Of a stretch of 64,000 nt of DNA, positions 44,710 to 53,432 are shown piece after piece. The position numbers and the translations under genes were made by a program. Each line of letters begins with the position of its first letter. The first letter of the stretch is position 1. This stretch comes from Salinibacterium sp. ZJ450 (GTDB lineage Bacteria > Actinomycetota > Actinomycetes > Actinomycetales > Microbacteriaceae). The notes beneath the pieces are model-generated. The model saw only the letters and a list, made by a program, of their open reading frames with translations. It did no database searches and was not told the origin of the DNA. The DNA lies in contig NZ_CP061771.1 in the NCBI RefSeq assembly GCF_011751885.2, positions 2,728,001-2,792,000 of the forward strand, written 5' to 3'.

Positions 44710-45690
44710 TCACCAGCGCGCGTGCACGTCGGCGCGGAAGTAGCGGTCGTACAGGTCGCGAACCGCCGCGGTGAAGTCGTCGCCGAGGGGTGGCAGCTCC
44801 CCCGCCGCGGCATTCGCCCTGGCCTGCTCGGGTGAGCGCGCGCCCGGGATCACCGTGGACACCCCATCGAGTTGCGCCACCCAGGCGAGCGCCGCCTGCG
44901 CCGGCGGCAGGTCGCCGGCCAGCGCCGCGAACTCCTGCGCCGCGATCACGCCCGTCTCGAAGTCGACACCGGCAAAGGTCTCGCCCTGATCGAATGACTC
45001 ACCGTGCCGGTTGAAGGTGCGGTGGTCGTCGGCCGGGAACGTGGTGTCGCGGGTGTACTTGCCGCTCAGCAGTCCAGACGCCAGCGGCACCCTGGCGAGG
45101 ATGCCGACGCCGGCGTCGATTGCGGCGGGCAGCACCGCGTCCAGCGGCTTCAGCCGGAACGCGTTCAGAATGATCTGCACCGTCGCCACTCCCGGTCGGG
45201 CAATGGCGGCGAGGGCCTGGTCGGCGGTTTCGACGCTCACCCCGTAATGCGCGATCGCGCCGTCCTGCACCAGGGTGTCCAACGCGTCGTACACCTCGTC
45301 GCTCTCGATCACCGCGGTGGGCGGGCAATGCAGCTGCACCAGATCCAGCGTGTCGACGCCCAGGTTCAGCCGGGACCGCTCGGTCCAGGCTCGAAAGTTC
45401 GCCAGCACGTAGTTCTCCGGCACCTGGTCGAGCCTGCGGCCCATCTTGGTGGCGACGGTCACCCCGCTGTCGGGGTTGTCGACCAGCCACGCGCCGATGA
45501 TCGATTCACTGCGGCCGTCGCCGTAGGAATCCGCGGTGTCGAACAGGGTGACGCCGGATGCCGCGGACGCGTCGAGCACCGCGCGCGCATCCGCTTCGTC
45601 GACCTTACCCCAGTCGCCGCCGAGCTGCCAGGTGCCGAGGCCGATCACCGACACGCGGCGGCCGGTGCGGCCCAGAATTCGGTGCTCCAT
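44710..45690 (-). CDS. aldo/keto reductase
   Basis: The 326-residue protein has MEHRILGRTGRRVSVIGLGT, GVTLFDTADSYGDGRSESII (catalytic Asp and Tyr), VTVATKMGRR (Lys), LDLVQLHCPP (His) and the NADPH-binding end DGVSTVIPGARSPEQARANA. It reduces aldehydes or ketones with NADPH. The ATG at 45690 was chosen since upstream frame lacks similarity. It follows the DUF1304 gene by 17 bases, likely one operon. Confidence 0.94.
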   Translation of the reverse strand: MEHRILGRTGRRVSVIGLGTWQLGGDWGKVDEADARAVLDASAASGVTLFDTADSYGDGRSESIIGAWLVDNPDSGVTVATKMGRRLDQVPENYVLANFRAWTERSRLNLGVDTLDLVQLHCPPTAVIESDEVYDALDTLVQDGAIAHYGVSVETADQALAAIARPGVATVQIILNAFRLKPLDAVLPAAIDAGVGILARVPLASGLLSGKYTRDTTFPADDHRTFNRHGESFDQGETFAGVDFETGVIAAQEFAALAGDLPPAQAALAWVAQLDGVSTVIPGARSPEQARANAAAGELPPLGDDFTAAVRDLYDRYFRADVHARW

Positions 45691-45707
45691 GTGCACAGCC
45701 TCCGGTC

Positions 45708-46088
45708 TCAGCCGCCCACCAGGGCGGCGATGATCGTGACGAGCGGCAGCCCGGATTGTGCGATCGCGCCGCGCCACAGCGTGCGATTCGACACCACCAG
45801 CACGATGCCCAGGATCACGTTCGCCGCGCAGACGAAGAAGATCAGGGTGCGGCCGATCAGCGGGTCCGTCGTCTGCAGCAGGATGACGCCGAGGATCGCG
45901 CCGGCGCCGAGCACCATGTTGTAGAAACCCTGGTTCACTACCCACAGCCGCACCGCGCGCTGAACTTCCGGACGGATGAGGAACATCGAGTGGAACCGTT
46001 GATCGCGGTAGAAGAAGGCCTCGAGCACTCCCACCCCGATGACCAGCACGCCGACCAGAACCGCCAGCACCTGCGCGACAGGATTCAT
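45708..46088 (-). CDS. DUF1304 membrane protein
   Basis: The 126-residue protein has four hydrophobic segments and the family pattern LEAFFYRDQRFHSMFLI, VVNQGFYNMVLGAGAILGVI and AANVILGIVLVVSNRTLWRG. DUF1304 proteins are four-helix membrane proteins with no proven role. It is directly upstream of the aldo/keto reductase. Confidence 0.9.
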   Translation of the reverse strand: MNPVAQVLAVLVGVLVIGVGVLEAFFYRDQRFHSMFLIRPEVQRAVRLWVVNQGFYNMVLGAGAILGVILLQTTDPLIGRTLIFFVCAANVILGIVLVVSNRTLWRGAIAQSGLPLVTIIAALVGG

Positions 46089-46128
46089 GCTCTGACTGTA
46101 GAGGCGCGCGCGAGCCGGCGGGAAGGGG

Positions 46129-46941
46129 TCAGCCGACCGCCGCCGCGACGACTCGGGCCAGCCGGGGGCGGATCAGGTGGTCGTTGGCGTCGACCTTATG
46201 CACGGTGACGTGACGCATCTGCCCCACGATCTTGAGCCCAGCCGGGGCCAGGAACGGGTCGAAGGTGCCGTAGACCACCTCGACCGGCACCGACACCGCG
46301 GCGATGTCGCTGACGCTGGTCTGCGACTCGATGGCGTTCTGCAGCGTGTACACGAAGGCGCGCCAGTTGCGTTCGGAGACGTCGAGCACGTTCTTGATCG
46401 GCGAGAGCCGGCCCAGGCGGGTCGCGGCCTTGATGGTGAACTCCTTGTTGCCGCGCAGGTACTCGTAAACCTTGCTGTAGATGCCCAGTGCGGCGCGGTC
46501 CATCGGGTCGGACACCGCGCTCGGCGGCACATAGATGGGCGGCGAGACCAGCACCAGCTTCGTGAGCTTGCGCGGGTGAAGCGTGGAGTAGCGCGCCACG
46601 ATCAGGCTGCCGAGCGAGTGCCCGACAAGCACGAACCGCAGCTTCAGCTTGAGCGAGCGGATGGTGGCATCCAGCGCCTCGACATGCTCCTCCATCGTGT
46701 ACGCGGCCTCGTCGGGTGACGGCGATTCGCCGAACCCGAGCACGTCGATGGAGATGACCCGATGGTGCGGGGCCAGCAGCGGAACCAGGTTCTCGAAGGT
46801 GACCGATGACGAGGCGATGCCGTGCACGAGGATCACCACCGGCCCGGTTCCCACATCGCTCGCAACGTGCAGGACGGGCGCCTTGCTTTTACGCGTCCAG
46901 CCGAACCACCCCACAGCCCCGATTATGGCAGGTGGCGACAT
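46129..46941 (-). CDS. alpha/beta hydrolase
   Basis: The 270-residue protein has VVILVHGIASSSVTFENLVP, ISIDVLGFGESPSP, nucleophile elbow FVLVGHSLGSLIVARYS, acid VYGTFDPFLAP and histidine in VDANDHLIRPRL. The triad is complete. It is divergent from the DUF4349 lipoprotein gene (71 bases between starts). The N-terminal GWFGWTRKSK is basic and may lie at the membrane. Confidence 0.9.
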   Translation of the reverse strand: MSPPAIIGAVGWFGWTRKSKAPVLHVASDVGTGPVVILVHGIASSSVTFENLVPLLAPHHRVISIDVLGFGESPSPDEAAYTMEEHVEALDATIRSLKLKLRFVLVGHSLGSLIVARYSTLHPRKLTKLVLVSPPIYVPPSAVSDPMDRAALGIYSKVYEYLRGNKEFTIKAATRLGRLSPIKNVLDVSERNWRAFVYTLQNAIESQTSVSDIAAVSVPVEVVYGTFDPFLAPAGLKIVGQMRHVTVHKVDANDHLIRPRLARVVAAAVG

Positions 46942-47011
46942 CCGTGCTGACGTTCAAATCGTGACAAACGTTGGGTAGTGCTCAGGATGGCTTGCACCGT
47001 ACCGTGATGGC

Positions 47012-47932
47012 ATGAGGCGAATACTGGGAACCACAGCACTCCTGGCCGCCGTCATCGCCCTCGCCGGGTGCACCGGCTTGGCTGGCAGCGACACGAGCAC
47101 CACCGCGCCCGAGGGCACGGTCACCGATCAGGGTGGTGGCATCAGCAGCGAGATGGCGCCGGGTGCGCCCGGTGCGATTCCGGATGTCGCGGAGTCCGAT
47201 GGCGACCGGCAGGTGATCAGCACTGGATCGATCACGGTGGTCGCTGACGACCCGATCGCCGCGGCCGCGGACGCCACCGACATCGTCGAATCGGCCGGCG
47301 GCCGAGTCGACAGCCGGTACGAACGGACGCCGACCGACGGCAGCCCGGGCAGCGCAACGCTGACCCTGCGTATTCCCGCGGATCGGCTGACGCAGGTGCT
47401 CGACGACCTGAAGCGACTCGGCGACGCCCGCGAGGTGTCGGTCGCCACGGACGATGTCACCGTGGTCGTCCAAGACCTCGACGCCCGCATCGAGGCGCTG
47501 AGTGCATCCGTTGACCGCCTGTTGGCATTGCTCAGCTCCGCGACCGACACGAAGACCCTGATCGAGTTGGAGACCGCGCTGTCCTCTCGGCAGGCCGAGC
47601 TGGAGAGCCTGGAGTCGCAGCGCCGCTACTACGCCGACCAGGTGGCACTGGCGACGATCACGCTCACGCTGCTCTCGGAGACGGAGGCCGCACCCGAGAC
47701 CCCGAACACGTTCTGGTCGGGGCTGACGGCCGGGTGGGAAGCGCTTGTCGGGTTCTTCGCCGGACTGCTGGTGGCGTTCGGGGTGCTGCTGCCGTGGCTG
47801 GTGCTGGTCGCGCTGCTCGCGGCCGCGGTGATCTTCGTCGCGCGGCGGGTTCGGCGGCGCAAGGGCGTGCAGCCGGGTGGTCCGGTTGCTGCTGCTTCAG
47901 CTGCAGACTCCGGCACGCCCGGGGCTGGCTAG
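47012..47932 (+). CDS. DUF4349 lipoprotein with C-terminal membrane anchor
   Basis: The 306-residue protein has a lipoprotein signal (LLAAVIALAGC), a low-complexity linker, then the DUF4349 domain (VISTGSITVVADDP, GGRVDSRYERTP, LTLRIPADRLTQVLDDL), a coiled coil (DLDARIEALSASVDRLLALL) and one or two C-terminal helices (FFAGLLVAFGVLLPWLVLVA). It acts at the outer face of the membrane; function unknown. It ends just before the convergent DUF488 gene. Confidence 0.92.
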   Translation: MRRILGTTALLAAVIALAGCTGLAGSDTSTTAPEGTVTDQGGGISSEMAPGAPGAIPDVAESDGDRQVISTGSITVVADDPIAAAADATDIVESAGGRVDSRYERTPTDGSPGSATLTLRIPADRLTQVLDDLKRLGDAREVSVATDDVTVVVQDLDARIEALSASVDRLLALLSSATDTKTLIELETALSSRQAELESLESQRRYYADQVALATITLTLLSETEAAPETPNTFWSGLTAGWEALVGFFAGLLVAFGVLLPWLVLVALLAAAVIFVARRVRRRKGVQPGGPVAAASAADSGTPGAG

Positions 47933-47937
47933 CTCGG

Positions 47938-48285
47938 TCAGCGCTCGGCGAGGTAGTCGCGCAGCACCGCAGCGTGGTTGACCATGGGGTCCTTCGAGGC
48001 GTACACCAGCGTGACCGTCGGGTGCTGCGCGATGATGCCCTCCAGCTCGGCGACCGCCGCCGCCTGGTCGAGCTCGGCACGGTACCGTCCCGCGAACTCG
48101 TCGAATCGGCCGGGGTTGTGGTGCCACTCCTTCCGCAGCTCGGAGCTCGGCGCGACATCCTTCAGCCACAGGTCGACCGCGGCGCGGTCCTTCGTGACGC
48201 CGCGCGGCCAGAGCCGGTCGACGAGCACGCGATATCCGTCGGCGGGATCGGCATCGTCGTACGCGCGTTTCAGCTGGACTGCCAT
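47938..48285 (-). CDS. DUF488 (YeaO-like) protein
   Basis: The 115-residue protein has VQLKRAYDDADPADGYRVLV, DRLWPRGVTKDRAAVDLWLK, FDEFAGRYRAEL and VTLVYASKDPMVNHAAVLRD, the standard pattern of DUF488/YeaO proteins. The ATG at 48285 matches the family start. DNA just upstream of the start resembles the interval around 18945-18990. Confidence 0.92.
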   Translation of the reverse strand: MAVQLKRAYDDADPADGYRVLVDRLWPRGVTKDRAAVDLWLKDVAPSSELRKEWHHNPGRFDEFAGRYRAELDQAAAVAELEGIIAQHPTVTLVYASKDPMVNHAAVLRDYLAER

Positions 48286-48392
48286 GGGCCCATCCTGCCA
48301 GCGACCCCGCCCTTTAAGTAGCGCACGCGACCCCGCAGACATTGCGCACAGACCCCTTGACGACCATCGGGTTCTGGGAGGATTCTGACGAC

Positions 48393-48584
48393 GTGAGCAA
48401 ACGCACGTGGGTCTACGTGATCGCGGTGCTCGTGCTTGTGGTGCTCGCCCTCTGGGTTGTGCTCTCGCTCAGCGCAGCACGCCAGAACCTACCGGCCACC
48501 GAGAACGCTCATGGGCTCGTCCAGGTGCTGGAGGACGCCGGCGCGACGTCGACGCCTGCGTTGAGTCGAGCGCCAGCCGAGTAG
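48393..48584 (+). pseudogene. truncated paralogue of the membrane protein at 20712
   Basis: The 63-residue frame reads SKRTWVYVIAVLVLVVLALW, VVLSLSAARQNLPATENAHG and LVQVLEDAGATSTP. It parallels the 149-residue protein's SWVYIVAAVVLVILAVWAVL, STARQTQRAMEKADEL and TLEDAGATATPEP, but stops before the cysteine-containing outer domain. GGGAGG precedes the GTG at 48393. It could still make a short membrane peptide; more likely it is a remnant. Confidence 0.6.
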
Positions 48585-48664
48585 CGCAGCCCGTCCCGTC
48601 ATCCCCTTCGCCGCACCGGTACCATCGGGGAGCGGCCTGTGTCGCTTGTTCGAAGGGCACGACC

Positions 48665-49978
48665 ATCTCTGTTTCAGCCGGCACGCGCACGCACCTTGTC
48701 GACCTCACTCCCCTGAAACAGAGTCCGGCTTTCGCTCGCCTCTGGGCGGGCAACACGATCGCCGGGATCGGCAGCCAGATGACCGTGGTCGCGGTCGGTC
48801 TGCACATCTTCGACATGACGTCCTCGACCTTCGCGGTGGCGATGGTCGGCACCGTCGCCCTGCTGCCCATGGTGTTCGCCGGCCTCTACGGCGGCATGCT
48901 CGCCGACGCGTTCGACCGGCGCAAGGTGGCGCTCGCCTCGGCGATCGTCGCCTGGCTGTCGACGGCGGCGATCGCCGGCAGCGCCTGGCTGTCGGTTGAC
49001 GTGCTCTGGCCCTATTACCTGTTCACGGCGCTCAACGCTGCGGCGGCCACCGTGATGGGCACCTCACGGAACGCCATCCTGCCGCGCCTGCTGCCGCGGG
49101 AGCTTCTGCCCGCGGCATCCGCGCTGACCGGCATGAGCATGGGACTCATGATCACGGTCGGACCGGCGCTAGCCGGCGTGCTCGTGGCGGGTGTCGGCTT
49201 CACCTGGACCTACACGATCGACGTGGTGCTGTTCACCGCTGCGTTCCTCGGCATCTTCACCCTGCCGGCGATCGTGCCGGAAGGCGAGCGGCACAAGCCA
49301 GGACTCGACTCGGTGCGGTCGGGTCTGGCGTTCCTGCGGACGGCGCCGAACATCCGGATGTCGTTCATCGTCGACATTATCGCCATGACTTTTGGCCGCC
49401 CGCACGCACTGTTTCCCGCCGTGGGGGCGCTCATCATCGGCGGCGGGCCGGTGGCGGTCGGCCTGCTCACCGCGTCGGGTGCGCTTGGCACGATGGTGAG
49501 CAGCCTGTTCTCGGGCCGGGTCGGTCAGGTGCGCTGGCACGGTCGGGCCATCGGCTGGGCGATCGCGGCGTACGGCGCGTGTGTGCTCGGGTTCGGGGTG
49601 GTGCTCGCGGTCGCGAACACGGGCTGGATTCATCCGATCACCGAGTCGATGGATGCCGCGAACCTGCCGGCCCTCATCCTCGCTTGTCTGCTGCTGGCCG
49701 GCAGTGGTGCCGCCGACAACGTCAGCTCGATTTTCCGGACGACCATGATGCAGACGGCTGTCCCGGACAACATGCGCGGCCGGCTGCAGGGCATCTTCAC
49801 CGTCGTGGTCACCGGTGGACCTCGTGTGGGCGATTTCTACATCGGAGTCGTGGCGGCGTTCGCGGCCCTCTGGATTGCCCCAGTGCTCGGCGGGGCGCTG
49901 ATCGTGGCGTTGATCGCGCTGCTGATGCGGTTCAACGCGGGCTTCCGGCACTACGACGCCCTCAACCCGACGCCGTAG
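48665..49978 (+). CDS. MFS transporter (enterobactin-exporter-like), start codon uncertain
   Basis: The coding part reads LTPLKQSPAFARLWAGNTIA, GLYGGMLADAFDRRKVALAS (MFS motif), NAILPRLLPRELLPAASALT and a second half with IFRTTMMQTAVPDNMRGRLQ, as in EntS-type 12-helix exporters. No ATG, GTG or TTG lies in frame near the natural N terminus; the first is ATG at 48779, inside helix 1. GAAGGG stands upstream of an ATC at 48665. Either a rare start codon is used or the true start is mutated or frameshifted. Confidence 0.8.
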   Translation: MSVSAGTRTHLVDLTPLKQSPAFARLWAGNTIAGIGSQMTVVAVGLHIFDMTSSTFAVAMVGTVALLPMVFAGLYGGMLADAFDRRKVALASAIVAWLSTAAIAGSAWLSVDVLWPYYLFTALNAAAATVMGTSRNAILPRLLPRELLPAASALTGMSMGLMITVGPALAGVLVAGVGFTWTYTIDVVLFTAAFLGIFTLPAIVPEGERHKPGLDSVRSGLAFLRTAPNIRMSFIVDIIAMTFGRPHALFPAVGALIIGGGPVAVGLLTASGALGTMVSSLFSGRVGQVRWHGRAIGWAIAAYGACVLGFGVVLAVANTGWIHPITESMDAANLPALILACLLLAGSGAADNVSSIFRTTMMQTAVPDNMRGRLQGIFTVVVTGGPRVGDFYIGVVAAFAALWIAPVLGGALIVALIALLMRFNAGFRHYDALNPTP

Positions 49979-50010
49979 GGGGACGGCTGCGCCGGGAGGC
50001 GCGGCTGCGC

Positions 50011-50096
50011 GCGCAGAACGGCAGCGATCCTTCGCGACGCGCCGCTCAACTGCGCCAACGGACGGCGTTTCATCGCCGAATGCTGCCGTTCTGCGC
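50011..50096 (-). repeat. 86-bp inverted-repeat element, copy A
   Basis: The element begins GCGCAGAACGGCAGC and ends with the exact complement, 15 bp each. It lies between two MFS genes. Its reverse complement matches copy B (59109-59194) over the full 86 bases at about 69 identical positions. Confidence 0.85.
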
Positions 50097-50172
50097 GGCC
50101 CAATCGCCCCCGTGAGTGCGCCGCGAGCGCGCGCACTATGCGGCCACCCCCGAATGCGACGACAATGTGCTC

Positions 50173-51543
50173 ATGACACGGGAACAACGGCTGGTTCTCG
50201 CGATCGCGATTCTCGCCTCCTTCGTCGCGTTCCTCGACGGTTCGGTGGTCACGGTCGCGCTACCCGCGATCAAGGAGGACCTCGGCGGAGGACTCGCCAC
50301 CCAGCAGTGGGTGGTCGACGCCTACCTGATCACCCTCGGCGGCCTGATCCTGGTGGCCGGGTCGCTGTCCGACCTATACGGGCGCATCAAGGTGATCCGC
50401 TGGGGCCTGATCGGCTTCGGGGTGGCCTCGGTGCTCTGCGCGGTGGCCCCCACCCCGGAGTTCCTGGTCGTCGCCCGCGCGCTGCAGGGCATCGCCGGAG
50501 CCATGCTGGTGCCGAGTTCGCTGGCGATGATCATGTCGAGCTTCCGCGACGTCGCGCAGGCCAAGGCGATCGGCGCCTGGACAGCCTGGACCAGCGCCGC
50601 GTTCATCGCCGGCCCGCTGGTGGGCGGCATCTTCGTCGACCTGCTGTCGTGGCGGCTGGTGTTCGCGATCAATGTGGTGCCGATCGCGATCACGCTGTGG
50701 CTGCTGGTGCGGCTGGGCCACACGGATGTGCGCAAGGAGGGTGTGCGGATCGACTTCCTCGGCGCGGTGCTCGCCACGATCGGCATCGGTGCCCCGGTGT
50801 TCGCTTTGATCGAGCAGGGCAACCTGGGCTGGCAGAACCCGGCGATCTGGGCGACGATGGCGGTCGGCATCCTCTCGTTCGCCGCGTTCTTATGGCGGCA
50901 GCACACCATTCGTGACCCGATGATGCCGCTCAGCCTGTTCCACGTTCGCAACTTCAGCTGGGGCAACGTCGCCACCACCTTCATCTACGCCGGGATCTCG
51001 CTCGGCAACTTCGCGCTGATGGTGTTCCTGCAGGAGACCGGCGGGTACCCGGCGACGCTCGCCGGCCTGGCGCTGATGCCGGTCGAGATCATCCTGATTC
51101 TGCTCTCCTCCTACATCGGCGGGCTCGGCGGAAAGTACGGGCCGCGGCTGTTCATGACTGTCGGGCCACTCGTGATGGGAATCGGCTTCATCGTGCTGCT
51201 GACCATCACCCCCGACGTGAACTACCTCACCCAGGTGCTGCCCGGTGTGGTGCTGTTCGGGCTGGGTCTGGCGATCACCGTGGCGCCGCTCACCTCGGCG
51301 ATCCTCGGCTCGATCGACCCCAGCCAATCGGGCATCGGCTCGGCGATCAACAACGCGGTGGCGCGCGTCGCCGGCCTCGTCGCGATCGCCTTCCTCGGCG
51401 TGATCACCATCACCGGGCTCGACCCCGCCGGCTTCCGGCGGGCGATGATCACCACCGCCGCGCTGTTCATCCTGGGCGGGGTCGTGTCATTCATCGGCAT
51501 CCGAAATCCCATCAAACAACGAGCGGATGCCGCGCACGAGTAG
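50173..51543 (+). CDS. MFS transporter of the DHA2 (EmrB/QacA) family
   Basis: The 456-residue protein has about fourteen helices and the DHA2 motifs VAFLDGSVVTVALPAIKEDL (motif D1), GSLSDLYGRIKVIRWGLIGF (motif A) and SAAFIAGPLVGGIFVDLLSW (motif C, exporters). It would be a proton-driven multidrug exporter. The ATG at 50173 was preferred to the GTG at 50116 because it starts just before helix 1. No adjacent TetR/MarR regulator is seen. Confidence 0.93.
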   Translation: MTREQRLVLAIAILASFVAFLDGSVVTVALPAIKEDLGGGLATQQWVVDAYLITLGGLILVAGSLSDLYGRIKVIRWGLIGFGVASVLCAVAPTPEFLVVARALQGIAGAMLVPSSLAMIMSSFRDVAQAKAIGAWTAWTSAAFIAGPLVGGIFVDLLSWRLVFAINVVPIAITLWLLVRLGHTDVRKEGVRIDFLGAVLATIGIGAPVFALIEQGNLGWQNPAIWATMAVGILSFAAFLWRQHTIRDPMMPLSLFHVRNFSWGNVATTFIYAGISLGNFALMVFLQETGGYPATLAGLALMPVEIILILLSSYIGGLGGKYGPRLFMTVGPLVMGIGFIVLLTITPDVNYLTQVLPGVVLFGLGLAITVAPLTSAILGSIDPSQSGIGSAINNAVARVAGLVAIAFLGVITITGLDPAGFRRAMITTAALFILGGVVSFIGIRNPIKQRADAAHE

Positions 51544-51635
51544 ATCCCCGCTTGTGCAGGCGTGACATCCAGCTGCCCCGGGATGACACTGGGAAGTGCG
51601 CTTACCCACCACTCCCACCGAAAGAAGGAAGCGCC

Positions 51636-52232
51636 ATGGCCACCATCATCGAGCACGAGCCCCCGTACAAGGTTGGCTACTTCGTCGGCAGCCTCTCCAC
51701 CGCGTCGATCAACCGCACGCTGTCCAAGGCACTCGTGCGCCTCGCGCCGCGCGAGCTGCAACTGACCGAGATCCCGATCAAGGATCTGCCGCTCTATAGC
51801 CCCGACTACGACGCGGAGTTCCCACCGGAGGCGCGCGCGTTCAAGGACGCAATTGACTCGGTGGATGCCGTCTTGTTCATCACCCCCGAGTACAACCGGT
51901 CCATCCCGGGTGGGCTGAAGAACGCCATCGACTGGGGCAGCCGTCCCTGGGGACAGAACTCGTTCAATCGGGTGCCGTCCGCGATGATCGGCGCGTCGAT
52001 CGGTGCACTCGGCACCGTGGTGGCGCAGCAGAACCTGAAGAGCGTGATGTCGTTCTGCAACTCGCCACAGATGAACTTCCCGGAGGCGTACATTCACATC
52101 ACACCCGGGCTCATCACCGATGACGGTGAGGTCACCAACGACGGCACCACGGACTTCCTGCGCAACTTCCTGGAGGAGTTCCGCGAGTTCATCATCCGGG
52201 TGCTGACGGTCGTTCCGAAGACCGGACGGTAG
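51636..52232 (+). CDS. NADPH-dependent FMN reductase
   Basis: The 198-residue protein starts with a short extension then YFVGSLSTASINRTLSKALV (flavin phosphate loop), DAVLFITPEYNRSIPGGLKN, AIDWGSRPWG and IGASIGALGTVVAQQNLKSV. This is the ArsH/YieF-like NADPH:FMN/quinone reductase fold. AGAAGGA precedes the ATG. Possible roles are quinone or azo reduction. Confidence 0.93.
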   Translation: MATIIEHEPPYKVGYFVGSLSTASINRTLSKALVRLAPRELQLTEIPIKDLPLYSPDYDAEFPPEARAFKDAIDSVDAVLFITPEYNRSIPGGLKNAIDWGSRPWGQNSFNRVPSAMIGASIGALGTVVAQQNLKSVMSFCNSPQMNFPEAYIHITPGLITDDGEVTNDGTTDFLRNFLEEFREFIIRVLTVVPKTGR

Positions 52233-52261
52233 GTTCGGCGGCCGCGGTAGTTCTGCCGGCG

Positions 52262-53308
52262 CTAAACGCCGTGCGGCACCACGACGGCACGTCCGGAAAG
52301 CTGCCCTGACTCGAGCTTTCGGTACGCCTCGAGTGCGTCATCCATCGAGTACCGCTCGATCTCCGGTTGGATCTGCCCTGCCTGGTACATGTCGACCACC
52401 TCGTAGAGGTCTTCGATGGTGCCCCAGTAGGTGTTGGTGATGGTCGACTCGTACGGTGTGCCGAAGAACGACCACTCGGTGGTGCCGCCCGCGATGCCGA
52501 CCACCGTGCAGCGTCCGCCCTGCGCCATCGAGGCCTGCGCGGTCTTGATGGTGGGCGTCGCACCGACGAAGTCGAATGCGGCATCCACGCCGCGTCCATC
52601 GGTCAGGGCGCGGATGGCGGCGACCTGACCGTCGCCGCCGGGAACGGTGAGCGCTCCGGCTGCGGCGGCGCGCTCCATCGCATCCTGCTTCATGTCGGTG
52701 GCGATGATGGTGGCTCCGGTCAGCGCCGACAGGATCTGCACGGCGATCTGACCGAGCCCGCCGAGCCCGATCACCAGGGCAAATCGGCCGCCTCCGGCAA
52801 GGTTCGGGAGCGAGTTCTTGATGGCGTGATACGGGGTCAGGGCGGCGTCGCTGAGCGGCGCTGCGGCGATGGGGTCGGCGTCACCGAGCGGGATCAGGTT
52901 CCGGGCGGGCACGACAACGTACTCGGCCATCCCTCCGTCGCGGCCGAGTCCGATGCCCAGGTACGGCATGGTGGCGGCGTTCTCGCAGTAGGTGTCCTGA
53001 CCGCGCGAGCAGGCGCGGCAGTGGCCGCAGCCGACGGGTCCGTAGACCAGGAACGCGTCGCCGACGGTGAACCCGTGCACTCCGGGTCCCATTTCCTCGA
53101 TCCAGCCGGAATTCTCGTGGCCGAGGGTGAACGCCGGTCGCTGGGCGCCCGGTGCTCCCTCGACGAAGTCCTTGTAGATGGCGACGTCGGAGTGGCAGGC
53201 CCCGGCGCCGGCGACCTTCAGCAGCACCTCGCCGGGACCGGGCTGGGGACGTTCCACCTCCTCGAGGGAGGGGAAGGTCTGGTAATCGGTGAACACGATT
53301 GCACGCAT
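52262..53308 (-). CDS. zinc-dependent alcohol dehydrogenase (MDR family)
   Basis: The 348-residue protein has catalytic-zinc residues Cys in GAGACHSDVAIYKD and His-Glu in TLGHENSGWIEEMG, a structural zinc cluster (CGHCRACSRGQDTYC) and the Rossmann loop VIGLGGLGQIAVQILSAL. It uses NAD(P) to interconvert alcohols and aldehydes or ketones. Convergent with the FMN reductase gene, 29 bases between stops. Confidence 0.94.
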   Translation of the reverse strand: MRAIVFTDYQTFPSLEEVERPQPGPGEVLLKVAGAGACHSDVAIYKDFVEGAPGAQRPAFTLGHENSGWIEEMGPGVHGFTVGDAFLVYGPVGCGHCRACSRGQDTYCENAATMPYLGIGLGRDGGMAEYVVVPARNLIPLGDADPIAAAPLSDAALTPYHAIKNSLPNLAGGGRFALVIGLGGLGQIAVQILSALTGATIIATDMKQDAMERAAAAGALTVPGGDGQVAAIRALTDGRGVDAAFDFVGATPTIKTAQASMAQGGRCTVVGIAGGTTEWSFFGTPYESTITNTYWGTIEDLYEVVDMYQAGQIQPEIERYSMDDALEAYRKLESGQLSGRAVVVPHGV

Positions 53309-53432
53309 GACGGTTACTCCGTTCCCGGCCCGAACGGCGGACGCCTGAGGGCCTATTGCCTATTTGTTGGTCACGGTACGCCCAGCCCCTTGGCGCTCCG
53401 TGTGTATCCCCGCGTGCACCCGGGTGCCACGG

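Noticed and set aside
49979-50115. Small open frames between the two MFS genes
   Set aside because: They coincide with the 86-bp inverted-repeat element and have no ribosome sites.
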